64,000 nucleotides of DNA from UBA11606 sp965243715 (GTDB taxonomy: Bacteria; Actinomycetota; Acidimicrobiia; Acidimicrobiales; Aldehydirespiratoraceae): assembly GCA_965243715.1 (NCBI GenBank), contig CBDEVU010000017.1, forward strand, positions 558,001-622,000. Reading direction: 5' to 3'. Below the pieces are notes generated by a model that had not been told where the DNA came from, ran no database searches, and worked only from the letters and a program-made list of their open reading frames with translations. The translations under genes were made by a program, and so were the position numbers. Positions 44,098 through 53,091 of this stretch are shown one piece after another. Positions within the stretch are counted from its first letter, which is position 1. Each line of letters begins with the position of its first letter.

Positions 44098-46713
44098 AAA
44101 GCACTGCGTCCCCCGATTCCTCCAACGATCCGACCAAGATCGACGCCTTCCGTCACCAGGACCAGCGCACCAACATCCCGTCGGACGAACACGCCCCCTT
44201 TGTTGCTACTGACGGCGCCGAACACATTATGTCCACCCCCCCCGCAATGGGACTCGGAACTTGATCCGCAACTTGTGTGGAGAGGAAAGGACCGCCTTGA
44301 CGACGATTCGCTAGCGGTTCGCGTCGTTCCTATCTACATCCAGGAACGGATAGTCCCGCGGGCCATCATCGAGAATCTCCGTCGGCACCGCAATCGATCA
44401 GAGTCCGGACTCTCAGAGTCCGAACTCACACTGTTTGACGATTTTGACGGCACTGAGGGCGACCCGTACGCAGACCTTGAGTCCTACGAACACGCCGTCA
44501 ACTGGTCGAACCGGCTGATCTTGGGTGATGCCTTGATCGCCATGACCAGCCTGACCGAGAAGGAGGACCTGAAAGGCCAGGTCCAGACTGTTTATATAGA
44601 TCCGCCCTACGGGATCAAGTTCAACTCCAACTGGCAGGTCTCGACTAGCCAGCGCACCGTGGTCGACGGTCGTGATGTCAGCCCGCAACCCGAACAGATC
44701 CGAGCCTTTCGCGACACTTGGAAGGATGGGATCCACAGCTACCTTAGTTATCTGCGTGATCGCTTGGTGGCGGCCCGCACGCTGCTCAGCGACTCCGGTT
44801 CGGTGTTCGTCCAGATCAGCGACGACAACCTCCACGTGGTGCGCAACCTGCTCGACGAAGTGTTCGGGCCCAGCAATTACGTCTCCACTATCACCTTCAC
44901 CAAGACGGCTGGTTCGTCGTCCACTGGGCTTTCCACCGTGGCCGATTTCATCATCTGGTACGCCAAAGACAAGCCACAGATGAAGTACCGGCAGCTCTAC
45001 AAGGACAAGGTGCTCGGTGGGCCAGGGGCGACTGGTTATACGAAGGCGCGGATGCCCGACGGGAGCACGCGGTCTCTTACGCCAGAGGAGAAGGCGGGGT
45101 TGGTGGCGGTGCCGGCCAGCGATCGGGTGTTCGCCACCGACAATCTGACGAGCCAACGCCCAGCGCGTGGAGCCGACCTCATCGAGTTCGAACACGAAGG
45201 GAAGACCTTTACCCCCGGGACTGGAACTTGGAAGACGAACCGGGAGGGGATGGAGCGCCTTGCCACCGCGAGGCGGTTAGCACAGGGCAGCAAAACGCTG
45301 AGCTACATCCGCTATCTCGATGACTTCCCCGCGGTCGCGATCAGTAACGTCTGGACCGACACCGGAGGAACCCCCAACAAGACTTACGTCGTGCAGACCA
45401 ATTCGAAGGTGATCGAGCGCTGCCTTCTTATGACCAGCGACCCCGGCGACCTTGTCCTCGATCCGACCTGCGGGTCGGGAACCACCGCCGTCGTGGCCGA
45501 AAAGTGGGGCCGACGCTGGATCACCATCGACACTTCTCGCGTCGCGGTCACCCTCGCCCAACAGCGCATCATGGCCGCCCGGCATCCGTCCTTCACCCTC
45601 GCCGACAGCTCACACGACAGCGACATCCGGCAGGGTTTCGTTTACCGCCGGGCGCTGCACATCATGTTGTCGACGATCTCGCGCTGCGAAGAGATCGTAC
45701 CGGGGATGACCCAGCAAGATGCCGACGCGGCGATCCGGCGGGCAGCCGACTACGAACCGCTAGTCGATCAACCCGAGGAGGATAAGCGCAAGATTCGCGT
45801 CGCCGGACCATTCACGGTTGAATCGCTGTCGCCGCATCGCACCGTGACGTCCCAGGCAGACTCAGCCGCCAACGCCACCGGCACCGGCACCGGCAATTTC
45901 GTCACCATGGTCCTAGACAACCTGGCCCGAGCCGGGGTACAAAACGGCTACCGAGATGATCGCCTCAAGTTGGGCTGGCTCGAACCTTACGCCGGTAAGT
46001 GGGTGCACGCCCTAGGCGGTTTCGTCAACACTGACGGCCAAGACAAGTTGGTGGCGGTTTCAATCGGGCCGGAGTCGGGAACGGTCGGTCGCGAACAAAT
46101 CGCTGGCGCGGCCAAAGAAGCAGTCCGCGGCGTCAAGGCCGATCTGTTACTAGTCTGCGCCTACGCCTTCGACGGCGGGGCCAGCGAACAGGCCTCGACG
46201 GAAAACGATACTGAGCACACGTTCTCCGTCGACGGGCAGCGAACCGTGGGACGACTGCGAGTCCTCAACACCCGCATCAACGCCGATTTGATGATGAGCG
46301 AGGAACTCAAAAGCACCGGCGCAGGAAACCTCTTCACCGTGTTCGGCGAGCCCGATATTACTATCGCCGAACACGCCGACGAGTTGGTCACGGTCGCCAT
46401 CAACGGCCTCGATATCTTCGACCCCAACACGGGGAAGGTGCGCTCATCGGGCCCCAACGATATTGCCTGCTGGTTCATCGACACTGACTACAGCGGCGAA
46501 GCTTTCTACGTGCGTCACGCCTACTTCCCCGGCGGAGCCTCCGACCCTTACCAGGCGCTGAAGAAGGCGCTCAAAGCCGAGATCAACGCTGAAGCCTGGA
46601 ACGCACTCTACCGAACAGAGTCGCTGCCGTTCAGCCGTCCGCAGTCCGGCAAGATAGCGGTGAAAGCGATCAACAAGTATGGAGACGAGGCGTTGAAAGT
46701 CTTCTCGATCTAG
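44094..46713 (+). CDS. Type III DNA methyltransferase Mod subunit, frame interrupted at a C8 tract
   Basis: ATG 44094 overlaps the res stop and encodes MKSTASPDSSNDPTKIDAF up to a stop at 44263-44265. The main frame resumes at about 44244 and runs to 46713. With seven rather than eight C at 44236-44243 the two join as STPPQWDSELDPQLVWRGKD. In the main part, motif IV YIDPPYGIKFNSNW precedes motif I LDPTCGSGTTAVVAEKWGRRW, the beta-class order of type III Mod enzymes, which methylate adenine and give specificity to Res. With the main frame alone, translation could begin at an internal start such as ATG 44230 or 44200 in the present frame. Phase variation or a homopolymer error are the two explanations. 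Confidence 0.8.
44236..44243 (+). repeat. Poly-C tract (C8) in the mod 5' region, candidate phase-variation switch
   Basis: Eight consecutive C inside codons 48-50 of mod. C7 (or C10) restores the frame; C8 does not. Homopolymer slippage is a known way to switch type III mod genes in other bacteria. Confidence 0.55.
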
Positions 46714-46730
46714 CGAGCTAGCCGTGGATT

Positions 46731-47480
46731 CTAGGAGCGGTAGGCCGGATCAAGTTGGTGGCAAAGACGCTTGAGGGCAGGCCATTCGTTGACCCCTAGC
46801 GGGAAGTGATCGTACTGCTCCTTGGCCAATTCCCAGGTTTCGGTCGAGCCTCGATCGAGTTGGCAACCGGTGGCCGTCGCGGCGAGGAACGCTCGGCAAC
46901 CGCGGATCAAATAGTGCATCACCATGAACGCTTCGCCTGCTGTTTCCCCGACGGTCAAAAAGCCGTGATTGCGCATGATGAGCGCCCTGTTGCCCTCCAT
47001 ATTGGCGGCTAACCGAAGCCGCTCGTCGAGCCTAAGGGACAAGCCCTCCCAGTCATGGTAGCCAACCTGGCCGTACAGCATCGCGGTGTCCTGCACGATG
47101 TGGGCCAAACCATCCTTTAGGGCGGTAACGGCCAGCGCGTCGGGCACGTGCGCGTGAAAAACCACCTTGTGCTGTGGGAAGTCATTGTGGATCGCGCTAT
47201 GAATCACGAAACCGGCCGTGTTGACGTCGGCGGGGCCTTCAAGCACGTTCCCGACCGCATCGACCTTGATAAGGTTTGAGGCGGTAACTTCGTTGTAGAG
47301 CAGGCCGAACTGGTTTAAGAAGAAATCGTGTTCGCTGCCGGGAACCCGCATCGTGATGTGGTTCCAAACCGTGTCGTCGTAGCCGAAATGCGCGGCCAGG
47401 CGGTACATCGCCGCCAAGTCGACTCGGGCCTCCCATTCGTCGTAGGCGACTACCTCAAGTCGTTCAGCGGTATCGGTCAT
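46731..47480 (-). CDS. Class II aldolase/adducin family protein
   Basis: A 249-residue zinc-dependent fold. The metal-binding HAHVPDALAVTAL, the LRLDERLRLAANM segment and MRNHGFLTVGETAGEAFMVMHYL are family features. Class II aldolases and decarboxylases of this group act on sugar acids or hydroxy-acids (fuculose-P aldolase, OtnC-type decarboxylases). It overlaps the upstream HIBADH-family gene by 4 bases, so the pair probably metabolises the same hydroxy-acid. Substrate not evident. It converges with mod with 17 bases between stops. Confidence 0.85.
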   Translation of the reverse strand: MTDTAERLEVVAYDEWEARVDLAAMYRLAAHFGYDDTVWNHITMRVPGSEHDFFLNQFGLLYNEVTASNLIKVDAVGNVLEGPADVNTAGFVIHSAIHNDFPQHKVVFHAHVPDALAVTALKDGLAHIVQDTAMLYGQVGYHDWEGLSLRLDERLRLAANMEGNRALIMRNHGFLTVGETAGEAFMVMHYLIRGCRAFLAATATGCQLDRGSTETWELAKEQYDHFPLGVNEWPALKRLCHQLDPAYRS

Positions 47481-48394
47481 TTTAGGTTCCTTAGGGTCGG
47501 GCGGCTGGCTTCTGAGAAGACCAGTCCATTGTTCTGCTCAGTGATCTGGGCTGCAAGTAGATGTGGCGCGGCGGGGCCATAAAGGCGTTCCGCCGCGGCG
47601 TAGCGCTCGGCGACGCTCGCCATGAAGGGTAAATCGGCGTCGACCATCTCGGCCATCTCCATCGCCAGGCGCATGTCCTTCGCCGCCAGTTGCAGGGTGA
47701 ACGCGGCGTCGTAGGTGCCCGCCACGATCTCAGGGCCGTAGACGTCGGCCACATAGCTTCCCCCCGCGCTGCGCTGGATCAACTCCAACATTTTCTCCGG
47801 GGCCACCCCGCCCAACACGCCAAGCGTCAACGCTTCCACGAACGCGATGGTTTGCGTATAGCAAAGCGTGACTTGGGCAATCTTGGCCGAATAGCCCGCA
47901 CCGTGGGCGCCCAAATAGTCGATATTGGAACCTATGGCTGCGAACACCGCTTCGAGGTCGGCCACGACGCTCGCCTCCCCGCCGACGTACACGCTCAGGG
48001 TGGCCGCCGCCGCCCCTTCGGCCCCACCCGAAACCGGCGCATCGACTAGGTGAACCCCTCGTCGCTCAGCTTCGGCGGCCAACTTTCGGGCAGTGGCCAG
48101 ATCGGTGGTCGAGAGATCGATCCACACAGTGCCCGCCCGCATGTAGCTGAGAATCCCGTCGTCGAACAGGAAGGCGCGACGGATCTCGGCCGGGCCGGGC
48201 AGCGACGACATCACAATATCGGCAGCCTCCGCCCCCACCGCCGCCGACTCGCTTTCGACTACTCCGACCGCGGCCGCCCGGTCGAGCGCCTCGCGGTTTA
48301 CATCGAAGCCGTGAACTTCGAACCCGTCCCCGACAAGGTTGGCAGCCATAGCGCCGCCCATATGTCCTAGGCCGAGGAAGAAGATACGCGTCAT
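47477..48394 (-). CDS. 3-hydroxyisobutyrate dehydrogenase family NAD(P)-dependent oxidoreductase
   Basis: A 305-residue beta-hydroxyacid dehydrogenase. N-terminal nucleotide motif FLGLGHMGGAMAANLVGDG, substrate loop DAPVSGGAEGAAAATLSVYVGG and catalytic Lys in GAGYSAKIAQ are present. Relatives oxidise 3-hydroxyisobutyrate, tartronate semialdehyde (reverse), L-threonate or 3-hydroxypropionate. Paired with a class II aldolase it resembles threonate/erythronate-type modules, but beside the DddP-like gene a 3-hydroxypropionate-type substrate is also possible. Specificity is not resolved. Confidence 0.85.
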   Translation of the reverse strand: MTRIFFLGLGHMGGAMAANLVGDGFEVHGFDVNREALDRAAAVGVVESESAAVGAEAADIVMSSLPGPAEIRRAFLFDDGILSYMRAGTVWIDLSTTDLATARKLAAEAERRGVHLVDAPVSGGAEGAAAATLSVYVGGEASVVADLEAVFAAIGSNIDYLGAHGAGYSAKIAQVTLCYTQTIAFVEALTLGVLGGVAPEKMLELIQRSAGGSYVADVYGPEIVAGTYDAAFTLQLAAKDMRLAMEMAEMVDADLPFMASVAERYAAAERLYGPAAPHLLAAQITEQNNGLVFSEASRPTLRNLK

Positions 48395-48407
48395 GTGGCC
48401 GACAGCG

Positions 48408-49289
48408 TTAGTCGGTGAGACCGTCGTTACGGTCGATGTGTCGGGCGTGTTGAACCGGCAGGGCCCGGCCGTAGATGTTCTCGGAGTGAAACGGGGTATT
48501 CATCAGGTACGGGTCAGATACGTAGGACGGCAAACCGACGTAGCGGCTAGTGGCCCCCTCGATGCGGGTCACGCGATGCATCGAGTGACGGCCTCGGAAG
48601 ATCTGTAAATCGCCGGGCTGAAGATCGAGTTCGCAAACGCCGTCGCGGCCCCCTTCCAAGATGTGCTGCACTCGCTCGTAGTTCTCGTCACCCGGCTGGC
48701 GAATGTTGGGAACGTACTCGAACACGCCCCCGGCGACGGCTTTCTGAACGAGCAGGCTGACGGTGAAGTCGTTGCCATCGAAGTGCCACGGGAAGTAGTG
48801 ATCCTCGTCCATCACGCCGTAGGGGTTGCGGCCCAACGGATCGGCCCAACGGTAGAGGGGCTGAACGTCGAGGCACTCGCTGAGGAAATGTACGACAATG
48901 TCGGAGTCAAAGAACATCCTCAGGCGTGAGTAGCGGGTCAGCAAATCAGAGTTGATGAAGCCGCTCCGCCGCTCCTGCAACCGCCGGCGGGGATGCCCGA
49001 TTCGGTACCCTTCATCAGGGGGCGAGAAGTACGGGGTGTGCGGTTCGACGGACCAGGTGGTTTGGTCGCGCAGTTCCTCCGCCTCGGCCCGCATCGCCGC
49101 CACCGCCTCAAGACGAACGAAGTCGGAAATCCGGCTGCATCCCACGGTGGCCATCTCTGAGCGGGTGTGGGCGACGAGTTCGGCCCGCCGGCGGTTGTTC
49201 AGCAGATGGATCGGATGACGCTCTAGATCGACGATCGCATCGAGGTCGAAATCAAACCCAGTGAATTGGGTCGGTTCGACAAGGCTCAC
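48408..49289 (-). CDS. Fe(II)/2-oxoglutarate-dependent oxygenase-like protein
   Basis: A 293-residue cupin-fold oxygenase candidate. The metal triad is visible as PWHFDGNDFTVSLL (His-x-Asp) and the distal His in FRGRHSMHRVTRI, followed by an Arg suitable for 2-oxoglutarate (TSRYVGLPSY). HxD rather than HxG argues for hydroxylation, not halogenation. RVGCSR-type N-terminus and SRLRMFFDSD are not family-diagnostic. It is 13 bases from the dehydrogenase gene and could hydroxylate or demethylate the cluster's substrate. Substrate unknown. The 120 bases upstream hold no gene. Confidence 0.7.
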   Translation of the reverse strand: MSLVEPTQFTGFDFDLDAIVDLERHPIHLLNNRRRAELVAHTRSEMATVGCSRISDFVRLEAVAAMRAEAEELRDQTTWSVEPHTPYFSPPDEGYRIGHPRRRLQERRSGFINSDLLTRYSRLRMFFDSDIVVHFLSECLDVQPLYRWADPLGRNPYGVMDEDHYFPWHFDGNDFTVSLLVQKAVAGGVFEYVPNIRQPGDENYERVQHILEGGRDGVCELDLQPGDLQIFRGRHSMHRVTRIEGATSRYVGLPSYVSDPYLMNTPFHSENIYGRALPVQHARHIDRNDGLTD

Positions 49290-49409
49290 ACTTTCTCTCC
49301 TTTGAGCGGGACTCCCACAAGGTGCAGAGGCCGGAACTAGACGATCGCTTAGTTTTCGTAGCTTAGACCCATGCTGAACGTTCGTCCAGTTATATATCCC
49401 GCGGCGGAC

Positions 49410-50597
49410 TCAGTTCCAGAACGGATACCGAGAAAGGAGGCGAACTCCGTCAGCGGTGACCTGCACCATCTGCTCGAGTTTCACCCCTTGTCGTCCACCG
49501 ACAGCACCGACATAGCTCTCCACCGCGAGGACTAGGCCGTCTTCCACCTCGCCGTCGTATCCTGTCTGCGCCCAGTCGTCTGGGTAAGGGATTTTGGGGT
49601 ACTCGTCGGACATTCCTACCCCGTGAAAGGCGCACGCATAGCGGTTGGCGATGAACTCATCGGGATGGCGCAACACGGCATGGGACAACTCGGCGAACGA
49701 GGCCCCGACCCGCAGCAGGGAGGTGTTGTGGGCGAGTTCCGCAAGCGCTCGGTCGTATAGCGCTCTTTGCTCCGCTGTCGGCGGTCCGTCGCCGCACAAG
49801 AAGGTGCGGGATATGTCGGCGCAGTAGCCGTACGGGCCAATGAGATCGGTGTCGAACGGTACTAGATCGCCAACCTCGATTCGCCGGTGGCTGGCTTCTT
49901 GGTACCACGGGTTGCTGCGCGGGCCCGAACACAACATCCGCCCGTCGATCCAGTCGCCGTCATGGGCGATGTTCACGTGATGCAGCAGCGCCCAGAGTTG
50001 GTTCTCGGTGATCCCCGGGGTGAGCGCAGATGCCATCTCGGCAATGCCATAGTCGCAGACCTCGATCGCGTATGCCAACGCCACCATTTCCTCAGCCGAC
50101 TTGCGACTCCGAGCTACCTCAACTGTGGGTTCGGCATCGAAGACGTTGAAACCGGCATCGGCAAACGCTCGATGGCCAGTCGGGGTGGTGCGCTCGATAC
50201 CTACCGAGACATGCATAGAAACCCCAATATCGGTCAAATAGCGCGAGATGTCCGCGACAAAGCGATCGGCGGCACGAGAGAGGTCTTGTCCCGCATCAAA
50301 CGTGGTGATGGCGTGCGAAGGTCGACAGGCCGCAATCAGCGGGAGATTGTCGACATAAGCGCCGTGCATCACGATCGGGCCTTCGACCGCCACGATTGCA
50401 TAAGCCGAAGGAATCCGACTCTGGAAGTTGGCGTAGGCTCGGTAACCGGTGGCGTAGCGGATGCTCACCGGGTTGGTCAGGACCACGACGTCGAGGCCGT
50501 CGTGAGCCATTGTGGCTCGGAGCCGAGCTAGGCGCGTCGCGTTCAGCGCGTCCTCATCGAGATCGGGCCGAGGCAATATGGCGAATGAGAAGGCCAC
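49410..50597 (-). CDS. dddP: M24-family protein closely resembling DMSP lyase DddP
   Basis: A 395-residue creatinase/aminopeptidase-P fold protein. The stretch ENQLWALLHHVNI, WIDGRMLCSGPRSNPWYQE, VPFDTDLIGPYGYCADISRT, AFHGVGMSDEYPKIPYPD and VKLEQMVQVT follows DddP as I remember it (WIETRLLASGPRTNPWFQE, FDTDLVGSYGICVDISR, HGVGLCDEWPLVAYPD). The five metal ligands (two Asp, His, two Glu) are all present. DddP cleaves dimethylsulfoniopropionate to acrylate and DMS. It is about 50 residues shorter at the N-terminus than alphaproteobacterial DddP. Creatinase or a proline dipeptidase are the alternatives; the SGPRxNPW motif argues for DddP. Confidence 0.7.
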   Translation of the reverse strand: MAFSFAILPRPDLDEDALNATRLARLRATMAHDGLDVVVLTNPVSIRYATGYRAYANFQSRIPSAYAIVAVEGPIVMHGAYVDNLPLIAACRPSHAITTFDAGQDLSRAADRFVADISRYLTDIGVSMHVSVGIERTTPTGHRAFADAGFNVFDAEPTVEVARSRKSAEEMVALAYAIEVCDYGIAEMASALTPGITENQLWALLHHVNIAHDGDWIDGRMLCSGPRSNPWYQEASHRRIEVGDLVPFDTDLIGPYGYCADISRTFLCGDGPPTAEQRALYDRALAELAHNTSLLRVGASFAELSHAVLRHPDEFIANRYACAFHGVGMSDEYPKIPYPDDWAQTGYDGEVEDGLVLAVESYVGAVGGRQGVKLEQMVQVTADGVRLLSRYPFWN

Positions 50598-50614
50598 CTG
50601 CTCAGCTTACGTTC

Positions 50615-51361
50615 TCAACCGGTAGCGCCCGGAGCAATCTCGTCCACCATGACCATCACCTCAGCCAGCGGCTTGCGCTCAAAGTCGGGCACCCGCACCC
50701 CGGGCAACGGATACCCCACCGGAAACATCACGAACGGTCGCTCGTTTTCGGGGCGCCCCAGCACTCGGGTGAGAAACGCCATCGGGGTCGGAGTGTGGGT
50801 CAAAGTGGCCAGCCCCATCTGATGAAGGGCGGTTATGAACATCCCGGCCGCGATACCCACGGATTCCTTCACGTAATAGAACTTGCCTCGCTCCCCATCG
50901 TAGCGCTGCTCGTAGCGTTGCTCGAACAGCACCACGATCCACGGCGCGATCTCTAGGAACTCCTTGTGATAGTCGGTGCCGATCGGAGCTAGAGCTTCTT
51001 GCCACTCGTCGTTCATCCGATGCTCGAGATAGTTGACCCGTTCCTCGGCCTCGGCGGCGGCTCGGATGGCTGCTTTGACTTCCGGCGCTTGAGTGACAAC
51101 GAATCGCCATGGCTGCTTGTGCGCCCCCGATGGGGCAGTGCCCGCGACACGGATCGCCGACTCGATCAGGTCACGGGGCACGGGACGGTCACTAAAGAGT
51201 CGGGGGCTTCGACGGCGTTTCATCAAGACCTCAAACCGGGCGGCACGATCGCGCATCTCGGCTTCGTCAATGCGCTCAAAGTCAAGGGGGCGAAAGGGAT
51301 AATCGGCGGCCAGCTCCGGTGAGGGATACGGGTGTCGGTACTGCGGTTCTACGTGTTCCAC
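50615..51361 (-). CDS. Nitroreductase family FMN oxidoreductase
   Basis: A 248-residue flavoprotein. KRRRSPRLFSDRPVPRDLIE and GTAPSGAHKQPWRFVV are FMN-binding motifs, and AAGMFITALHQMGLATLTHTP and PVGYPLPG form the rest of the fold. The pattern is close to the iodotyrosine deiodinase-like branch, which reduces halogenated or nitro aromatics, although the natural substrate here is unknown. It lies 17 bases upstream of the DddP-like gene on the same strand and is divergent from the TetR gene. Confidence 0.85.
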   Translation of the reverse strand: MEHVEPQYRHPYPSPELAADYPFRPLDFERIDEAEMRDRAARFEVLMKRRRSPRLFSDRPVPRDLIESAIRVAGTAPSGAHKQPWRFVVTQAPEVKAAIRAAAEAEERVNYLEHRMNDEWQEALAPIGTDYHKEFLEIAPWIVVLFEQRYEQRYDGERGKFYYVKESVGIAAGMFITALHQMGLATLTHTPTPMAFLTRVLGRPENERPFVMFPVGYPLPGVRVPDFERKPLAEVMVMVDEIAPGATG

Positions 51362-51443
51362 AGGTTCATCGTGGCACGGTTTTCACCGTGCCCGCGACCT
51401 GAGGGGGTGGACGACGGTCCCACAACAGGGCCAAGATGATCCC

Positions 51444-52046
51444 GTGAGTTTCACCGAAACCCAAGAGCAGATCCTCGACGCGGCAATGTCGATCATCGTG
51501 CGCCAGGGCATCGACTCCACCAGCATGCGCGCAGTGGCCGAAGCCGCCGATGTCTCGTTGGGCCTCCTCAGCTACCACTTCGCGGGCAAAGAAGGCCTAA
51601 TCGTCGCCGCCTTTCGACTCTCCTGCGACCGACTCCTCGAATACACTAGGATGCGCACCTCAGGCGGGGGCGACGATCCCGCTGAACGGCTCCGTGGCAC
51701 CATCCGCGCCTTCTACGACGGCGACTTTGTCACCGACGACTATCTCGCCTTGTGGTTCGCCATTTGGGCCGTGTCTCGAACCAACCACGAAGTACACATA
51801 GCCGAACAAGAACTCTACGAAAACTACGGAATCGAGCTTGCCCGAGCGATCAAGGACGCCTTTCCTGCCATCTCCGACACCGAAGTGGCCGCTCGCACCA
51901 CCGACCTGATCGTGGTGCAAAACGGACTGTGGCTGAACTGGGCTCGCTTCCACAACAAGGTGGACCTCGAGCGTGGCCTAAAGCTGTGCGAAGCAGTGGC
52001 ACGCGGATCCGTTCGCCTCCCAACCGACTCTGAGGCCCTGCCGTGA
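51444..52046 (+). CDS. TetR-family regulator, BetI-like
   Basis: A 200-residue regulator from GTG 51444. The N-terminal HTH is at about residues 24-45 (MRAVAEAADVSLGLLSYHF), followed by the AGKEGLIVAAFRL linker and a helical ligand domain (WFAIWAVSRTNHEVHI, VVQNGLWLNWAR). The HTH and ligand helices resemble BetI, the choline-responsive repressor of betaine genes. It is divergent from the nitroreductase-DddP-like operon with 82 bases between and overlaps the SDR gene by 4, so it probably controls both. No clear palindrome was found in the gap. Confidence 0.85.
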   Translation: MSFTETQEQILDAAMSIIVRQGIDSTSMRAVAEAADVSLGLLSYHFAGKEGLIVAAFRLSCDRLLEYTRMRTSGGGDDPAERLRGTIRAFYDGDFVTDDYLALWFAIWAVSRTNHEVHIAEQELYENYGIELARAIKDAFPAISDTEVAARTTDLIVVQNGLWLNWARFHNKVDLERGLKLCEAVARGSVRLPTDSEALP

Positions 52047-52834
52047 CCGGCCGGGTGGGCCAGGGACAACTCGAGTTGGGCCGACTCGCTGGCCGTACGA
52101 CGATCGTAACGGGCGCCAGCAGCGGGATCGGTCGCGCCATTGCAGATCGCTACGTCGCCGAGGGGGCTACCGTCTTCGTCGCAAGTCGCTCCCCGGCGAC
52201 AATCCCCGGTGCGACCTGGGTTAAGACCGACGTGACCAACTCGGCTCAGTGTGATGCGTTGATTGCCATGGCCGCCGCCCCGAGCGGTCGACTCGATGTA
52301 ATAGTCAACAACGCGGGCGTGCAGGTAGAAAAGACGATCGACGAAACCACCGATGAGGAGTTCAACCGCGTGATGGATGTCAATGTCCGAGGCGTTTTCT
52401 CCTGCTGTCGCGCTGCGGTGCGGATAATGAAAACCCAGCCAAAGGGAGGCACCATTATTAACATTGGTTCGGTCGCGGGCAACGTCGCCGATCATTCCAT
52501 GGCCGTCTACAACGCCTCGAAAGGCGCCGTCCACTCCCTGACGCGGGCCATCGCCACCGACCACGGGCGCGACGGGGTGCGCTGCAACGCCATTAGCCCC
52601 GGTTGGATCACCACCGCGCTGGCCGACGCCGCATTCGACTTGGCCGACGATCCTGCCGCAGCCCGCGCCGCGGCCATCGCCAAGCATCCGGTCGGGCGGA
52701 TGGGCCAACCCGGCGACGTCGCCGCCCTCGCGGTATGGCTAGCTACCGACGACGCTGGCTTCGTGTCGGGCAGTTGCTTCACCATCGACGGGGGCCTCAC
52801 CGCTCAAAGTCCCATTACGCCTGACTACGTGTAG
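52043..52834 (+). CDS. SDR-family oxidoreductase
   Basis: A 263-residue classical short-chain dehydrogenase. GTG 52043 overlaps the TetR stop (GTGA). Nucleotide motif VTGASSGIGRAIADRY, NNAG, catalytic Ser region NIGSVAGN, YNASKGAVHSL (Tyr-x3-Lys) and C-terminal GSCFTIDGGLTAQ are complete. Substrate is unknown. It is the last gene before DUF222-HNH array B. Confidence 0.9.
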   Translation: MTGRVGQGQLELGRLAGRTTIVTGASSGIGRAIADRYVAEGATVFVASRSPATIPGATWVKTDVTNSAQCDALIAMAAAPSGRLDVIVNNAGVQVEKTIDETTDEEFNRVMDVNVRGVFSCCRAAVRIMKTQPKGGTIINIGSVAGNVADHSMAVYNASKGAVHSLTRAIATDHGRDGVRCNAISPGWITTALADAAFDLADDPAAARAAAIAKHPVGRMGQPGDVAALAVWLATDDAGFVSGSCFTIDGGLTAQSPITPDYV

Positions 52835-52911
52835 ATCGACGCCCTCGACGCCCTCGGCGATCACGCTTTGATCCACCGACACGGATTCGACCATAGACGA
52901 CACGCTTCTGC
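52835..52911 (+). pseudogene. Remnant of a DUF222-HNH gene (internal deletion)
   Basis: ATCGACGCCCTCGACG, found near codon 43 of intact copies (AIDALDD), runs directly into GATCACGCTTTGATCCACC, which encodes the 3' HNH segment (DHALIHRHGFD), then TAGACGACACG. The intervening about 0.9 kb is gone. It starts one base after the SDR stop. Confidence 0.65.
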
Positions 52912-52956
52912 GTCACCGATAATGGCACTGTCATACCATTTGATTATATTCTAACT

Positions 52957-53018
52957 ATGTTAATCACAGCGCATCGGGAGTTAGCCGCACTGGTGCCGGT
53001 CGGGCTTTCACGGCTTAG
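52957..53018 (+). pseudogene. 5' fragment of another DUF222-HNH gene
   Basis: TATATT, six bases, ATG 52957 and MLITAHRELAALVPVGLSR match the N-terminus of intact copies. At about 53015 it joins the standard spacer (GTGGATAAACAATTCGAAC), so everything after codon 19 is deleted up to the spacer before copy 4. The frame runs on into copy 4, giving a possible 413-residue extended product. Confidence 0.65.
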
Positions 53019-53091
53019 CGTGGATAAACAATTCGAACATTTCTTCTCTAATAAGGGTGATAATGTCACAGGGCTTGTTTATAGTGGAGTT

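Noticed and set aside
46700..46730. CTAGCGAGCTAG as terminator between mod and the aldolase gene
   Set aside because: Only a 4-bp stem with no U-run; too weak to call.
49410..50597. Creatinase (creatine to sarcosine), attractive beside sarcosine genes
   Set aside because: The SGPRxNPWxQE and HGVGxxDE blocks fit DddP, not creatinase, as far as I recall both.
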